This document shows positions 1-5,389 of a stretch of 5,489 nucleotides of DNA, piece by piece. The notes below the pieces were generated by a model. The model was not told the DNA's origin and made no database searches. It worked only from the letters and a program-made list of their open reading frames with translations. The stretch lies in contig JAYGEA010000121.1 of assembly GCA_046582635.1 (NCBI GenBank), forward strand, positions 1 to 5,489, in the 5' to 3' direction. The stretch's first letter is position 1; each line of letters begins with the position of its first letter. Source of the DNA: GCA-2731375 sp046582635 (GTDB lineage: Bacteria > Pseudomonadota > Alphaproteobacteria > GCA-2731375). The position numbers and the translations under genes were made by a program.

Positions 1-2126
1 CCAAAGGGGTGGGTCGGGTTGGGGACCTCAACCAGAATGGCATCGATCATGGGCAGGTCGGAGGCCACCGGCACCCGGTAATCCAGGAAGCCCGGATTTT
101 CCAGTTTGCCGTCCGCGTCGTAAATATACTCTTCGTTGAGAGCCCAGCCGATGCCTTGCGCGGCACCGCCCTGCAATTGACCTTCCACATAGCTGGGATG
201 AATGGCCCGGCCCACGTCCTGGATGGCGGTATAGCGCAACACGGTGACAAAGCCCGTATCGGGATCCACTTCCACATCACAGATGTGCGTGCCGAAACCG
301 GGTCCCGCGCCCTTGGCGTTGATGTCCGCATGGCCCGAGATAGGCCCGCCGGTCTTGTTCGCCACCTTGGCCAACTCGGCCAGGGACATGGGCTCGAAAT
401 CGCCGACGTTGGTGGAGGCCGGCTTGGCATGGCCATCCTCCCAGACCACGCCGTCCACATCCACGTCCCAGATCTTCGCCGCCCGGGCCCGCATTTCATC
501 GATCGCGGCCTTGGAGGCATCAACCACCGCCATGCCCGTCGCGAATGTCACCCGGCTACCGCCCGTGACGAAGGCATAACCCGTGGCATCCGTATCAACC
601 ACCGAAGGCTTGATCTTGTTGACGTCGATACCCAAGGTTTCCGCCGCCATGATGGCCATGGAAGCCCTGCTGCCGCCAATATCCGGGCTGCCTTCGGTCA
701 GAGAGACGGAGCCGTCTTCATTGATCCGAATGCCGGCACAAGACTCGCCGCCGATGTTGAACCAGAAACCCGTGGCCACGCCCCGGCCTTGATTGGGGCC
801 CAAGGGGATCTTGTAATGCTCCGTCGCTTGCGCCGCGGCAATGGTCTCTTGCATGCCGATGGTGCCGAATTTCACACCATAGGCCGCTTGCGTGCCTTCC
901 TTGGCGCCGTTCATGGCACGGAATTCCAAGGGATCGATACCCAGTTCGGACGCCAGTTCATCCATGATGGACTCAACACCATATTCCGAAATTGGCGCGC
1001 CGGGAGCACGGTAGGCAACCACTTTTTGCCGGTTGGAGACAACGTCGAAACCAACCACCTTGACGTTCTCCAGATCGTAGGGCGCGAAGGCGGTCATTGC
1101 CGCCGGCCCCACGGGGGAGCCGGGCCAGGCGCCGGCCTGGAAATACAGAATGGCATCGCCGGCAGTGATCTTGCCGTCCTTGGTGGCGCCCATCTTGATG
1201 GTCAGGGCAGCGCCCGAGGTCGGACCGGAGGCCCGGAAGACTTCTTCCCGGCTCATCACCATGCGCACGGGGCGTCCGGCTTTGCGTGACAGCATGACGG
1301 CCAAGGGTTCCAAATACACCGTGGTCTTGCCGCCAAAGCCGCCGCCGATTTCAGCCGCGGTGACCTTGATCTTTGACATATCGATCTTCAGCAGCCCGGC
1401 CACGAAAGCCCGCACCATGAAATGGCCCTGGCTGGAACAAAAGACATCGACCTTGCCGTCCGGGCCCATATCGGCCACCACGGCATGGGGTTCGATATAA
1501 CCCTGATGCACCGGCTCGGTGGTGAAATTCTTTTCGATCACCACGTCCGCCGCGGCAAAACCCGCTTCGATGTCGCCGAGACTGAATTCAACCCGGTTCG
1601 CCACATTGGAGGCTTTTTCAGGCTTCGGCTTGACGCCGCCCGTGATCATGTAGTCGTGCAGGACAGGCGCATCATCCTTCATCGCCTCAAGCACATCGAT
1701 GACGTGGGGCAGAACTTCGTACTCTACCTCGATCAGCGCCACGGCGCGTTCGGCGATATCCGCCGATGTGGCCGCCACGGCGGCCACGGTCTGACCTTCG
1801 TACAGCACTTTTTCCCGCGCGATCACATTATCGGACAGATCGCGCAGGTTGATCATGGCCTCGCCAGAGGCAACAGGCGTGGGATCGGCAAGCGGCATGT
1901 CGGCCGCGGTGACCACCGCCTTGACGCCGTCTAGCGCCTCGGCCTTGGAGGTGTCGATGGATTTAATTTTGGCGTGAGCATGGGGACTGCGGACAACCTT
2001 GCCCTCCAGCATGCCCGGCAGGGTCAGATCGGCGCCGTACATGGCCCGGCCCGTGACCTTGTCCACCCCATCGGGACGTATGGTCCGCGTGCCAACCCAC
2101 TTAAACTGTTTCGGTTGTTCATTCAT
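1..2126 (-). CDS. Molybdopterin-binding (large) subunit of a xanthine dehydrogenase-family molybdenum hydroxylase, C-terminus outside window
   Basis: This is the catalytic subunit, which binds the molybdopterin cytosine dinucleotide cofactor and hydroxylates an unidentified substrate. Electrons pass to the [2Fe-2S] and FAD subunits encoded just upstream. 708 codons are visible. The N-terminal Ald_Xan_dh_C domain covers roughly residues 18-125, followed by the Mo-cofactor domains. Visible motifs are HQGYIEPH with Gln208, EIGGGFGGK with GGGFGGK at 261-267, AYRAPGAP at 371-378, and GGAAQGIGW with Gln657. The frame runs off the window right after THPFG. In this family that point immediately precedes the GVGE segment with the catalytic glutamate, so some 50-60 residues are probably missing. 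The ATG at 2126-2124 lies 3 bases after the stop of the iron-sulfur gene, with GGGGAG upstream at 2135-2140. The active-site loop is neither AYxCSFR (form I CoxL) nor AYRGAGR (form II), so CO oxidation is not supported. The family assignment is firm and the substrate is unknown. Confidence 0.93.
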   Translation of the reverse strand, partial: MNEQPKQFKWVGTRTIRPDGVDKVTGRAMYGADLTLPGMLEGKVVRSPHAHAKIKSIDTSKAEALDGVKAVVTAADMPLADPTPVASGEAMINLRDLSDNVIAREKVLYEGQTVAAVAATSADIAERAVALIEVEYEVLPHVIDVLEAMKDDAPVLHDYMITGGVKPKPEKASNVANRVEFSLGDIEAGFAAADVVIEKNFTTEPVHQGYIEPHAVVADMGPDGKVDVFCSSQGHFMVRAFVAGLLKIDMSKIKVTAAEIGGGFGGKTTVYLEPLAVMLSRKAGRPVRMVMSREEVFRASGPTSGAALTIKMGATKDGKITAGDAILYFQAGAWPGSPVGPAAMTAFAPYDLENVKVVGFDVVSNRQKVVAYRAPGAPISEYGVESIMDELASELGIDPLEFRAMNGAKEGTQAAYGVKFGTIGMQETIAAAQATEHYKIPLGPNQGRGVATGFWFNIGGESCAGIRINEDGSVSLTEGSPDIGGSRASMAIMAAETLGIDVNKIKPSVVDTDATGYAFVTGGSRVTFATGMAVVDASKAAIDEMRARAAKIWDVDVDGVVWEDGHAKPASTNVGDFEPMSLAELAKVANKTGGPISGHADINAKGAGPGFGTHICDVEVDPDTGFVTVLRYTAIQDVGRAIHPSYVEGQLQGGAAQGIGWALNEEYIYDADGKLENPGFLDYRVPVASDLPMIDAILVEVPNPTHPF

Positions 2127-2129
2127 TGT

Positions 2130-2606
2130 TTAGGCTCCCCGCATATCAGCGGCCGTATCCATGACGGCGCGGATAATTTTGTCGTAGCCCGTGCAACGGC
2201 ACAGGTTCCCCGCCAACCAATACCGAACTTCGGTCTCGGTCGGATTATTGTTGGTATCCAACAGCGCCTTGGCGGCAACAAGGACGCCCGGCGTGCAGAA
2301 ACCGCACTGCAATGCGGCCTCTTCCAGGAACTTCTGCTGCAGGGGATGCAAGTCTTCCCCGTCCGCCATGCCTTCGATGGTTTCCACCGTCTTGCCCTGG
2401 GCCTCGACACCCAGCACCAGGCAGGAACAGACCAGACGGCCATCCAGCATGACGCTGCAGGCACCGCAGTCACCAGAGGAGCAACCCTCCTTGGTGCCCG
2501 TCAAGCCGACCTCGTCGCGGAGAACGTCAAGCAGCGTCTCCTGCGGCTCGCACAGGAATTCGGCTTCTTCGCCATTGATTGTTGTCGTTACGTGATGTTT
2601 CGCCAT
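2130..2606 (-). CDS. [2Fe-2S] iron-sulfur (small) subunit of the molybdenum hydroxylase
   Basis: This 158-residue protein is the electron-transfer subunit between the Mo site and FAD, and its length is normal for the family. The N-terminal plant-ferredoxin-like domain carries the first cluster ligands Cys42, Cys47, Cys50 and Cys62 (GCSSGDCGAC then CSC). The C-terminal helical domain carries the second cluster in QCGFCTPG (Cys101, Cys104) and CRCTGY (Cys136, Cys138). All eight ligands are present. The ATG at 2606-2604 follows the stop of the FAD subunit gene by 3 bases. An AAGGAGC Shine-Dalgarno (2613-2619) lies inside the end of that gene, which points to translational coupling. The order medium-small-large matches classical coxMSL-type operons. 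The symbol coxS is withheld because the large subunit lacks a CODH signature. A cytoplasmic location is likely, since no signal peptide is seen. Confidence 0.95.
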   Translation of the reverse strand: MAKHHVTTTINGEEAEFLCEPQETLLDVLRDEVGLTGTKEGCSSGDCGACSVMLDGRLVCSCLVLGVEAQGKTVETIEGMADGEDLHPLQQKFLEEAALQCGFCTPGVLVAAKALLDTNNNPTETEVRYWLAGNLCRCTGYDKIIRAVMDTAADMRGA

Positions 2607-2609
2607 TGT

Positions 2610-3476
2610 TCAGCTCCTTGCCCGCGTCGCCGCGATGGCGGCGGCTCGTGCGGCCATAACGCCCGCAACCTTGGTGCGGTATGCAACCGTGCCGCGTTTG
2701 TCGTCAATTGGTGTGGCGGCGGCGGAGGCCGCGGCCTTCACTGCTTCCAGGGCGGCATCGTCCACCTTGCTGCCCACCAGGGCGGCGGCGGCATCGGCCA
2801 CGGTGATGGTCTTGGGGCCAACGGCGCCGAGGACCACGCTGGCCGCGGTGCAGGTACCCTCACTATCCAGCACCAGATTGACGCCGGCGCCGACGATGGC
2901 GATATCCATCTCCGTGCGCGGAATCATCCGCAAATAGGCATCCGAGGCATTGGCCGGCCGCGCCGGCAAATTTATGGCGACGATGAATTCGCCATTGCCC
3001 AGGGATGTCTTGCCGGGACCGGTGGGAATGTCGGCAACCGGCGCCTCCCGCGTGCCGCCGGGACCTGCAATGGTGCAGGTCGCGCCGCCGGCGATCAAGG
3101 CAGGTACACTGTCGGCGGCGGGCGAGGCATTGCACAGGTTGCCGGCCATCGTGGCGCGGCCCTGTATCTGGGTAGAGCCGATCAACTCCGCCCCTTCGAC
3201 CACGCCGGGCCAGGCTGCGACCAACGCCGCATTCTCGCCCATCTCGGCGCCGGACACCGAGGCGCCGATGCGGAACCCACCGCCCTCGGCGGTGATCCCA
3301 TGGGTCTCTGAAATATCCTTGATGTTGACTACAACTTCCGGCCTGATCATCCCGGCCCGTAGTTGCACCAGTAAATCGGTGCCGCCCGCAAGTACACGCG
3401 CGGCACCGTTTGCGTCGGCCAAAAGCGCTACCGCTTCATCGACCGAGCCAGGGGCTTCGTATCGCATCCCGCTCAT
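2610..3476 (-). CDS. FAD-binding (medium) subunit of the molybdenum hydroxylase
   Basis: This 288-residue protein, a typical length, is the flavin subunit that receives electrons from the iron-sulfur subunit and passes them to an external acceptor. The FAD_binding_5 domain is recognised by AGGTDLL (residues 30-36) and by the TMAGNLCNASPAADS segment (109-123), the usual TxxGN...SP..D flavin contacts. A CO_deh_flav_C-type domain follows from about residue 180 (AYLRMIPRTEMDIAIVGAG). There is no cysteine-rich insertion, so it lacks the extra [4Fe-4S] cluster of 4-hydroxybenzoyl-CoA reductase HcrB. The start at 3476-3474 is chosen because AGGGAG (3481-3486) sits 4 bases upstream. A second Met at codon 4 is less well placed. 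It is the first gene of the three-gene operon, and the C-terminal third is very alanine-rich. Confidence 0.94.
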   Translation of the reverse strand: MSGMRYEAPGSVDEAVALLADANGAARVLAGGTDLLVQLRAGMIRPEVVVNIKDISETHGITAEGGGFRIGASVSGAEMGENAALVAAWPGVVEGAELIGSTQIQGRATMAGNLCNASPAADSVPALIAGGATCTIAGPGGTREAPVADIPTGPGKTSLGNGEFIVAINLPARPANASDAYLRMIPRTEMDIAIVGAGVNLVLDSEGTCTAASVVLGAVGPKTITVADAAAALVGSKVDDAALEAVKAAASAAATPIDDKRGTVAYRTKVAGVMAARAAAIAATRARS

Positions 3477-3480
3477 ATTG

Positions 3481-3486
3481 CTCCCT
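3481..3486 (-). promoter_or_regulatory. Shine-Dalgarno sequence of the FAD-subunit gene
   Basis: On the minus strand this reads AGGGAG, ending 4 bases before the ATG at 3476. It supports that start over the in-frame Met three codons further in. Confidence 0.7.
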
Positions 3487-3496
3487 ATTGAGTTTC

Positions 3497-3529
3497 GCCG
3501 GCTTCTCCGCCCAGGGTTGGGCGACCGGC
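3497..3529 (-). promoter_or_regulatory. Two-part stem-loop in the leader of the molybdenum hydroxylase operon
   Basis: An inner perfect 6-bp stem (CGCCCA at 3508-3513 with TGGGCG at 3518-3523, loop of 4) is enclosed by an outer 5-bp stem (GCCGG at 3497-3501 with CCGGC at 3525-3529). The internal loop is asymmetric. It lies between the promoter candidate and the Shine-Dalgarno, close to the predicted 5' end of the transcript. It has no U-run, so it is not a standard terminator. A stabilising or regulatory role is only inferred. Confidence 0.35.
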
Positions 3530-3532
3530 ATC

Positions 3533-3561
3533 ATTTAAAATTGTTAACGTCCACTAACCAA
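3533..3561 (-). promoter_or_regulatory. Candidate sigma-70-type promoter of the molybdenum hydroxylase operon
   Basis: Read on the minus strand, a weak -35 box TTGGTT (3561-3556) and a -10 box TTAAAT (3538-3533) are separated by 17 bases. Transcription would begin near 3526, giving a leader of about 50 bases before the FAD-subunit ATG. The -35 matches TTGACA at only three positions and the -10 matches TATAAT at four. This is a plausible candidate, not a confident call. Confidence 0.3.
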
Positions 3562-3718
3562 TAGCCAGGCCATCCTGCCAACAGAAAGGGCATGCCTGCC
3601 ACTGCATGCTTACCCTTGAGTTTCGGCCATGGCAAGTATGAAACAGCCACGGCCCGCCATAAGGATGACACCGCACCCGGTTATTCCGCTCATCTTAGAG
3701 GCCAACTCGAAACTAGTT
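3562..3718. other. Non-coding stretch between the operon leader and the IS5 remnant
   Basis: No convincing gene is seen on either strand. The one structural feature is an interrupted inverted repeat. AAGGG plus CATGC (3586-3595) can pair with GCATG (3604-3608) and CCCTT (3613-3617), leaving an 8-base loop and a 4-base bulge. Its two halves each contain the palindrome GCATGC (3590-3595 and 3604-3609). It could be an operator or a degenerate terminator, and neither is supported by further evidence. Confidence 0.4.
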
Positions 3719-3796
3719 GAGTGATTTCAGCCTGTTATGGTTCTCTCCGTTGTGTCAAAGCAATGGAGGGGCACAACATGTGGACTGAAATCACTC
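3719..3796. repeat. Perfect 12-bp inverted repeat flanking the IS5 transposase start
   Basis: GAGTGATTTCAG at 3719-3730 is the exact reverse complement of CTGAAATCACTC at 3785-3796. The left arm is the presumed IS tip. The right arm lies inside the transposase gene, over the Thr-Glu-Ile-Thr codons. The 54-base interval contains the Shine-Dalgarno (3765-3771) and the ATG (3778). Confidence 0.8.
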
Positions 3797-3843
3797 GGAG
3801 AGATTATGAGCGCCGTGGCGGACGCTATGCAAGCGATATGACC
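3719..3843 (+). mobile_element. Left-end remnant of an IS5-family insertion sequence
   Basis: The fragment runs from a presumed left inverted repeat starting GAGTGATTTCAG (3719) to the point where the transposase match stops (about 3843). No right end, DDE domain or target duplication is visible in the window. A CTAG sits at 3713-3716, just outside the presumed end. CTAG is a target type known for some IS5 members, but with no second copy it proves nothing. The boundaries are estimates. Confidence 0.6.
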
Positions 3844-3870
3844 AGTACAGGGCCAAGCTCATCGCACTAG
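3778..3870 (+). pseudogene. Truncated IS5-family transposase, N-terminal fragment
   Basis: The frame opens with MWTEITRRDYERRGGRYASD. This closely resembles the conserved N-terminus of IS5-family transposases (typically MWTEITRPxYxRxGLRYASDLTDAEW). GGAGGGG at 3765-3771 provides a good Shine-Dalgarno 6 bases before the ATG. After about codon 22 (position 3843) the expected DAEW segment is absent. The frame continues for 8 unrelated codons to a TAG at 3868. An intact enzyme would have several hundred residues including a DDE catalytic domain, so this is a dead remnant. The following DNA reads as a different gene fragment in another frame, which places a recombination or deletion junction near 3840-3845. 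Confidence 0.75.
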
Positions 3871-3977
3871 CGCTGGCCCAGGAATGGTCACTCGGCGTTG
3901 CATCGAACTTCATTCACCTCGATCAACGGTCCTGCCACTGCGGGCTGCCGCAGGTCGTCCATCACTACGGGAGATGA
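3843..3977 (+). pseudogene. C-terminal fragment resembling a phage-type M15 peptidase (endolysin-like)
   Basis: A frame of 44 codons runs from the IS5 junction to a TGA at 3975 and has no start codon of its own. It contains LGVASNFIHLDQR. This resembles the C-terminal metal-binding strand of M15-type (D-Ala-D-Ala carboxypeptidase-like) phage endolysins, where a GxGVxxxFIHLDxR pattern carries a zinc-ligand histidine, here His25 of the fragment. It ends in PQVVHHYGR, similar to the short tails of such proteins. The N-terminal part that would hold the other zinc ligands is missing, so the fragment cannot be active. The next small reading frame begins 2 bases after the stop, as expected in a lysis cassette. 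The identification rests on recalled family patterns over a short stretch and is moderate at best. Confidence 0.42.
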
Positions 3978-3979
3978 CT

Positions 3980-4120
3980 ATGATGGATATCATTTCATGG
4001 ATTATTCAACGGGCCAGTGAACCGTCGACTTGGGCCGGATAGTGCCTAGGTGTACTGGTGGCATTGATAGTCCTTCCAAACTCCCCGCCAAAGATGTCGG
4101 GGTCTATGAGTGACCTATAA
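3980..4120 (+). pseudogene. Holin-like small membrane protein remnant with an in-frame stop
   Basis: ATG at 3980 has GGAG at 3970-3973 just upstream and lies 2 bases after the stop of the M15-like fragment. The first 20 codons read MMDIISWIIQRASEPSTWAG and then meet TAG at 4040-4042. Beyond it the same frame continues with a hydrophobic run (CLGVLVALIVLP) to a TAA at 4118. Small phage and gene-transfer-agent membrane proteins often have an amphipathic N-terminus, a 'STWAG' turn and then a membrane helix, so this looks like such a gene broken by a nonsense mutation. The last ~5-17 codons overlap the 3' end of the oppositely oriented dioxygenase gene and are probably not original. Function and family are inferred by pattern only. 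Confidence 0.38.
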
Positions 4121-4898
4121 CCAAATCGTTTTTGCCCGAAACATCTTTCCCGCTCACCAGCCAAAGCGGTTTTGTGCTCCAATTTACCGGATAACCAGCG
4201 AATGGAATGTTCATATCGCGACAAAGTACGGATGAGGTAGGCATGTAACGAACGACAAATCCAGCTCGACGGCGACCGGACCGATTGGGAAGTGATCCAT
4301 GAACAAGAAATACGTCATGTAATGAGAGTTGTCCCGCTTCTAGCTCAATAAATTCACTGTCAAACGACTGAAGTCTTGGGTCATTTACCGACTGATTTAA
4401 AACTAGGTCACCACGTTTATCTGTTTTGTGATGATAGTCTATTTTCTTTTTGTGGGAACCAGAAATCACTTTTAGACATCCGTTATCCCGGTCAGCCGTA
4501 TCTAATGCTAACCATATTGTACAGGTAGAAAGGGGGCTAATTGGCCAATATTTCCCATCTTGATGCATTGGGACTTCCATCCCATCTGTTCCTAGTTTGC
4601 AGAATAACTGAGCGCCCCACATAATTATATTAGGTCCCAGAACGCCGCTGACTAAATCTATGAGTCCAGCGTCTAGCGCCACCTCTAAAAATGTGGAATG
4701 CCCTTTTGTATCGCTTGGCCCAGATTTAGAAGTATGAATTGAAGCTAACTGCTCTGGACGAACATCAGGATTACTTTCAATGGTTTCTTCTAAGGCTTGC
4801 CTTAACTGTTCCAACATTTGATCCGGGATTTTGTAATTTGGAACCAAATAGCCCTTAGCTTGATAAGACTCGATCTCAAATTTTGAAAGCTTTGCCAT
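4104..4898 (-). CDS. Phytanoyl-CoA dioxygenase (PhyH) family Fe(II)/2-oxoglutarate oxygenase
   Basis: This 264-residue protein is within the usual size range of bacterial PhyH-family oxygenases. These enzymes couple 2-oxoglutarate decarboxylation to hydroxylation of small molecules. The iron-binding facial triad is visible: His112 and Asp114 in VPMHQDGKYW, and the distal His200 in LVHGSLPNRSG. Arg210 or Arg211 is well placed to bind the 2-oxoglutarate carboxylate. IWLALDTADRDNGCLKVISGSHK (129-150, shown by its start and end) is the typical core strand and 'N-G-x-L-x-x-I-x-G-S-H' segment. The start is MAKLSKFEIESYQAKGYLV, with the usual helix leading into the N-terminal GYL motif. No good Shine-Dalgarno precedes the ATG at 4898. 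The gene is alone, oriented like the upstream-read operon but about 630 bases from it. It is far more AT-rich than the molybdenum hydroxylase genes, consistent with horizontal transfer. The substrate is unknown. Confidence 0.9.
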   Translation of the reverse strand: MAKLSKFEIESYQAKGYLVPNYKIPDQMLEQLRQALEETIESNPDVRPEQLASIHTSKSGPSDTKGHSTFLEVALDAGLIDLVSGVLGPNIIMWGAQLFCKLGTDGMEVPMHQDGKYWPISPLSTCTIWLALDTADRDNGCLKVISGSHKKKIDYHHKTDKRGDLVLNQSVNDPRLQSFDSEFIELEAGQLSLHDVFLVHGSLPNRSGRRRAGFVVRYMPTSSVLCRDMNIPFAGYPVNWSTKPLWLVSGKDVSGKNDLVIGHS

Positions 4899-4921
4899 GT
4901 CAGGACGATAGCAGGGTCGGT

Positions 4922-4951
4922 ATTAAATTCAAACTGCGGCTTTTGTTACAA
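4922..4951 (-). promoter_or_regulatory. Candidate promoter of the dioxygenase gene
   Basis: On the minus strand a -35-like TTGTAA (4951-4946) and a -10-like TTTAAT (4927-4922) are spaced by 18 bases. They match consensus at four and five positions. Transcription would start near 4915, giving a leader of under 20 bases, which fits the lack of a clear Shine-Dalgarno. The -10 box overlaps one arm of the 12-bp inverted repeat starting at 4925. Confidence 0.35.
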
Positions 4952-5039
4952 TTGCGTCGGGAGGTCGTATGGATACACCATAAGCCTCGATTTGTTGATT
5001 GCGGTTGGTAAGTCCAGTTGAGTGGTCCAGTTTGAATTT
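4925..5039. repeat. Perfect 12-bp inverted repeat upstream of the dioxygenase gene
   Basis: AAATTCAAACTG at 4925-4936 is the exact reverse complement of CAGTTTGAATTT at 5028-5039. The 91-base interval contains no recognisable gene. The right arm overlaps the second copy of a short direct repeat, GTCCAGTT at 5012-5019 and 5025-5032. The arrangement could be the two ends of a small non-autonomous element or of a deleted insertion sequence. It could also be an operator, since the left arm overlaps the promoter candidate. Confidence 0.6.
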
Positions 5040-5285
5040 TAGTGCATGACCGTCCTGGTTGCCATCGGCACGATGGTTTCTGGGGCTGGTGAGCGGCGGT
5101 CTTTGCCAATGGCGCCGGCGAGGCCGGTTCCGATCACGAGCCGGAAGTCCATGATCTGCACGCCATATCGGTCAGTTGACGGTGGAACGTGATTTTTTGG
5201 CCAGAGCGTTGGCGCGCGTCCCAGCAAGGAACGTAAGACGATGATCGAGCGCACCAACCCGAATTTGAGCATCACCCGGTGAGAA
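5040..5285. other. Stretch without a supported gene between the inverted repeat and the IS21 end
   Basis: The base composition returns to GC-rich here. An open frame of 85 codons exists on the minus strand (5296-5039), but it resembles no family I recognise. It overlaps the first IS21 terminal repeat and has no convincing ribosome binding site, so it is not called as a gene. The outer tip of the IS21-family element probably lies in the last part of this stretch, around 5260-5286, but its exact position cannot be fixed without the other end. Confidence 0.5.
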
Positions 5286-5356
5286 CGCCGGAGCAATAAT
5301 CCCTCACTGAAGCGGCCGGAATGTCTGGTTGCGCCGGAGTAAGAATCCGTCAGCGA
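5286..5356 (+). repeat. Two imperfect 25-bp direct repeats, probable IS21 terminal transposase-binding sites
   Basis: Copies lie at 5286-5310 and 5332-5356, offset by 46 bases. Both begin CGCCGGAG and share the core AATCC. They agree at about 20 of 25 positions. IS21-family ends carry multiple such repeats, which bind IstA. I see no third copy before the istA gene. Confidence 0.65.
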
Positions 5357-5389
5357 TAGCCCTTTGCGGATTACAGCGAAGGGCGGGGG

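Noticed and set aside
9..1289. Long plus-strand open frame (426 codons) opposite the molybdopterin subunit
   Set aside because: It is the antisense shadow of a strongly recognisable gene. Its translation is rich in His/Gly/Arg in the manner of reversed GC-rich codons and shows no domain.
1974..3311. Plus-strand open frame of 445 codons across parts of all three molybdenum hydroxylase genes
   Set aside because: It runs antisense across three genes with intact cofactor motifs, so it is a shadow frame produced by high GC content.
1..3476. Carbon monoxide dehydrogenase coxMSL
   Set aside because: Gene order and subunits fit, but the large subunit has AYRAPGAP in place of the form I CoxL loop AYxCSFR, so CO oxidation is not supported.
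2610..3476. 4-hydroxybenzoyl-CoA reductase beta subunit (HcrB)
   Set aside because: HcrB has an inserted loop with cysteines for a [4Fe-4S] cluster and is longer. This protein has neither.
3938..3953. Perfect 6-bp hairpin CTGCGG/CCGCAG as a regulatory site
   Set aside because: It lies within the M15-like coding remnant, has no U-run, and short GC-rich hairpins like this are expected by chance.
4083..4102. Rho-independent terminator just after the dioxygenase gene
   Set aside because: Only a 5-bp stem (CCCCG/CGGGG) with a 10-base loop and no real T-run on the minus strand. Too weak to call.
4006..4224. Minus-strand open frame of 72 codons overlapping the end of the dioxygenase gene
   Set aside because: It overlaps the dioxygenase C-terminus in another frame and has no recognisable motif.
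5039..5296. Minus-strand open frame of 85 codons as a possible gene next to the IS21 end
   Set aside because: No family resemblance, no ribosome binding site, and it runs into the IS21 terminal repeat. Chance opening is more likely.
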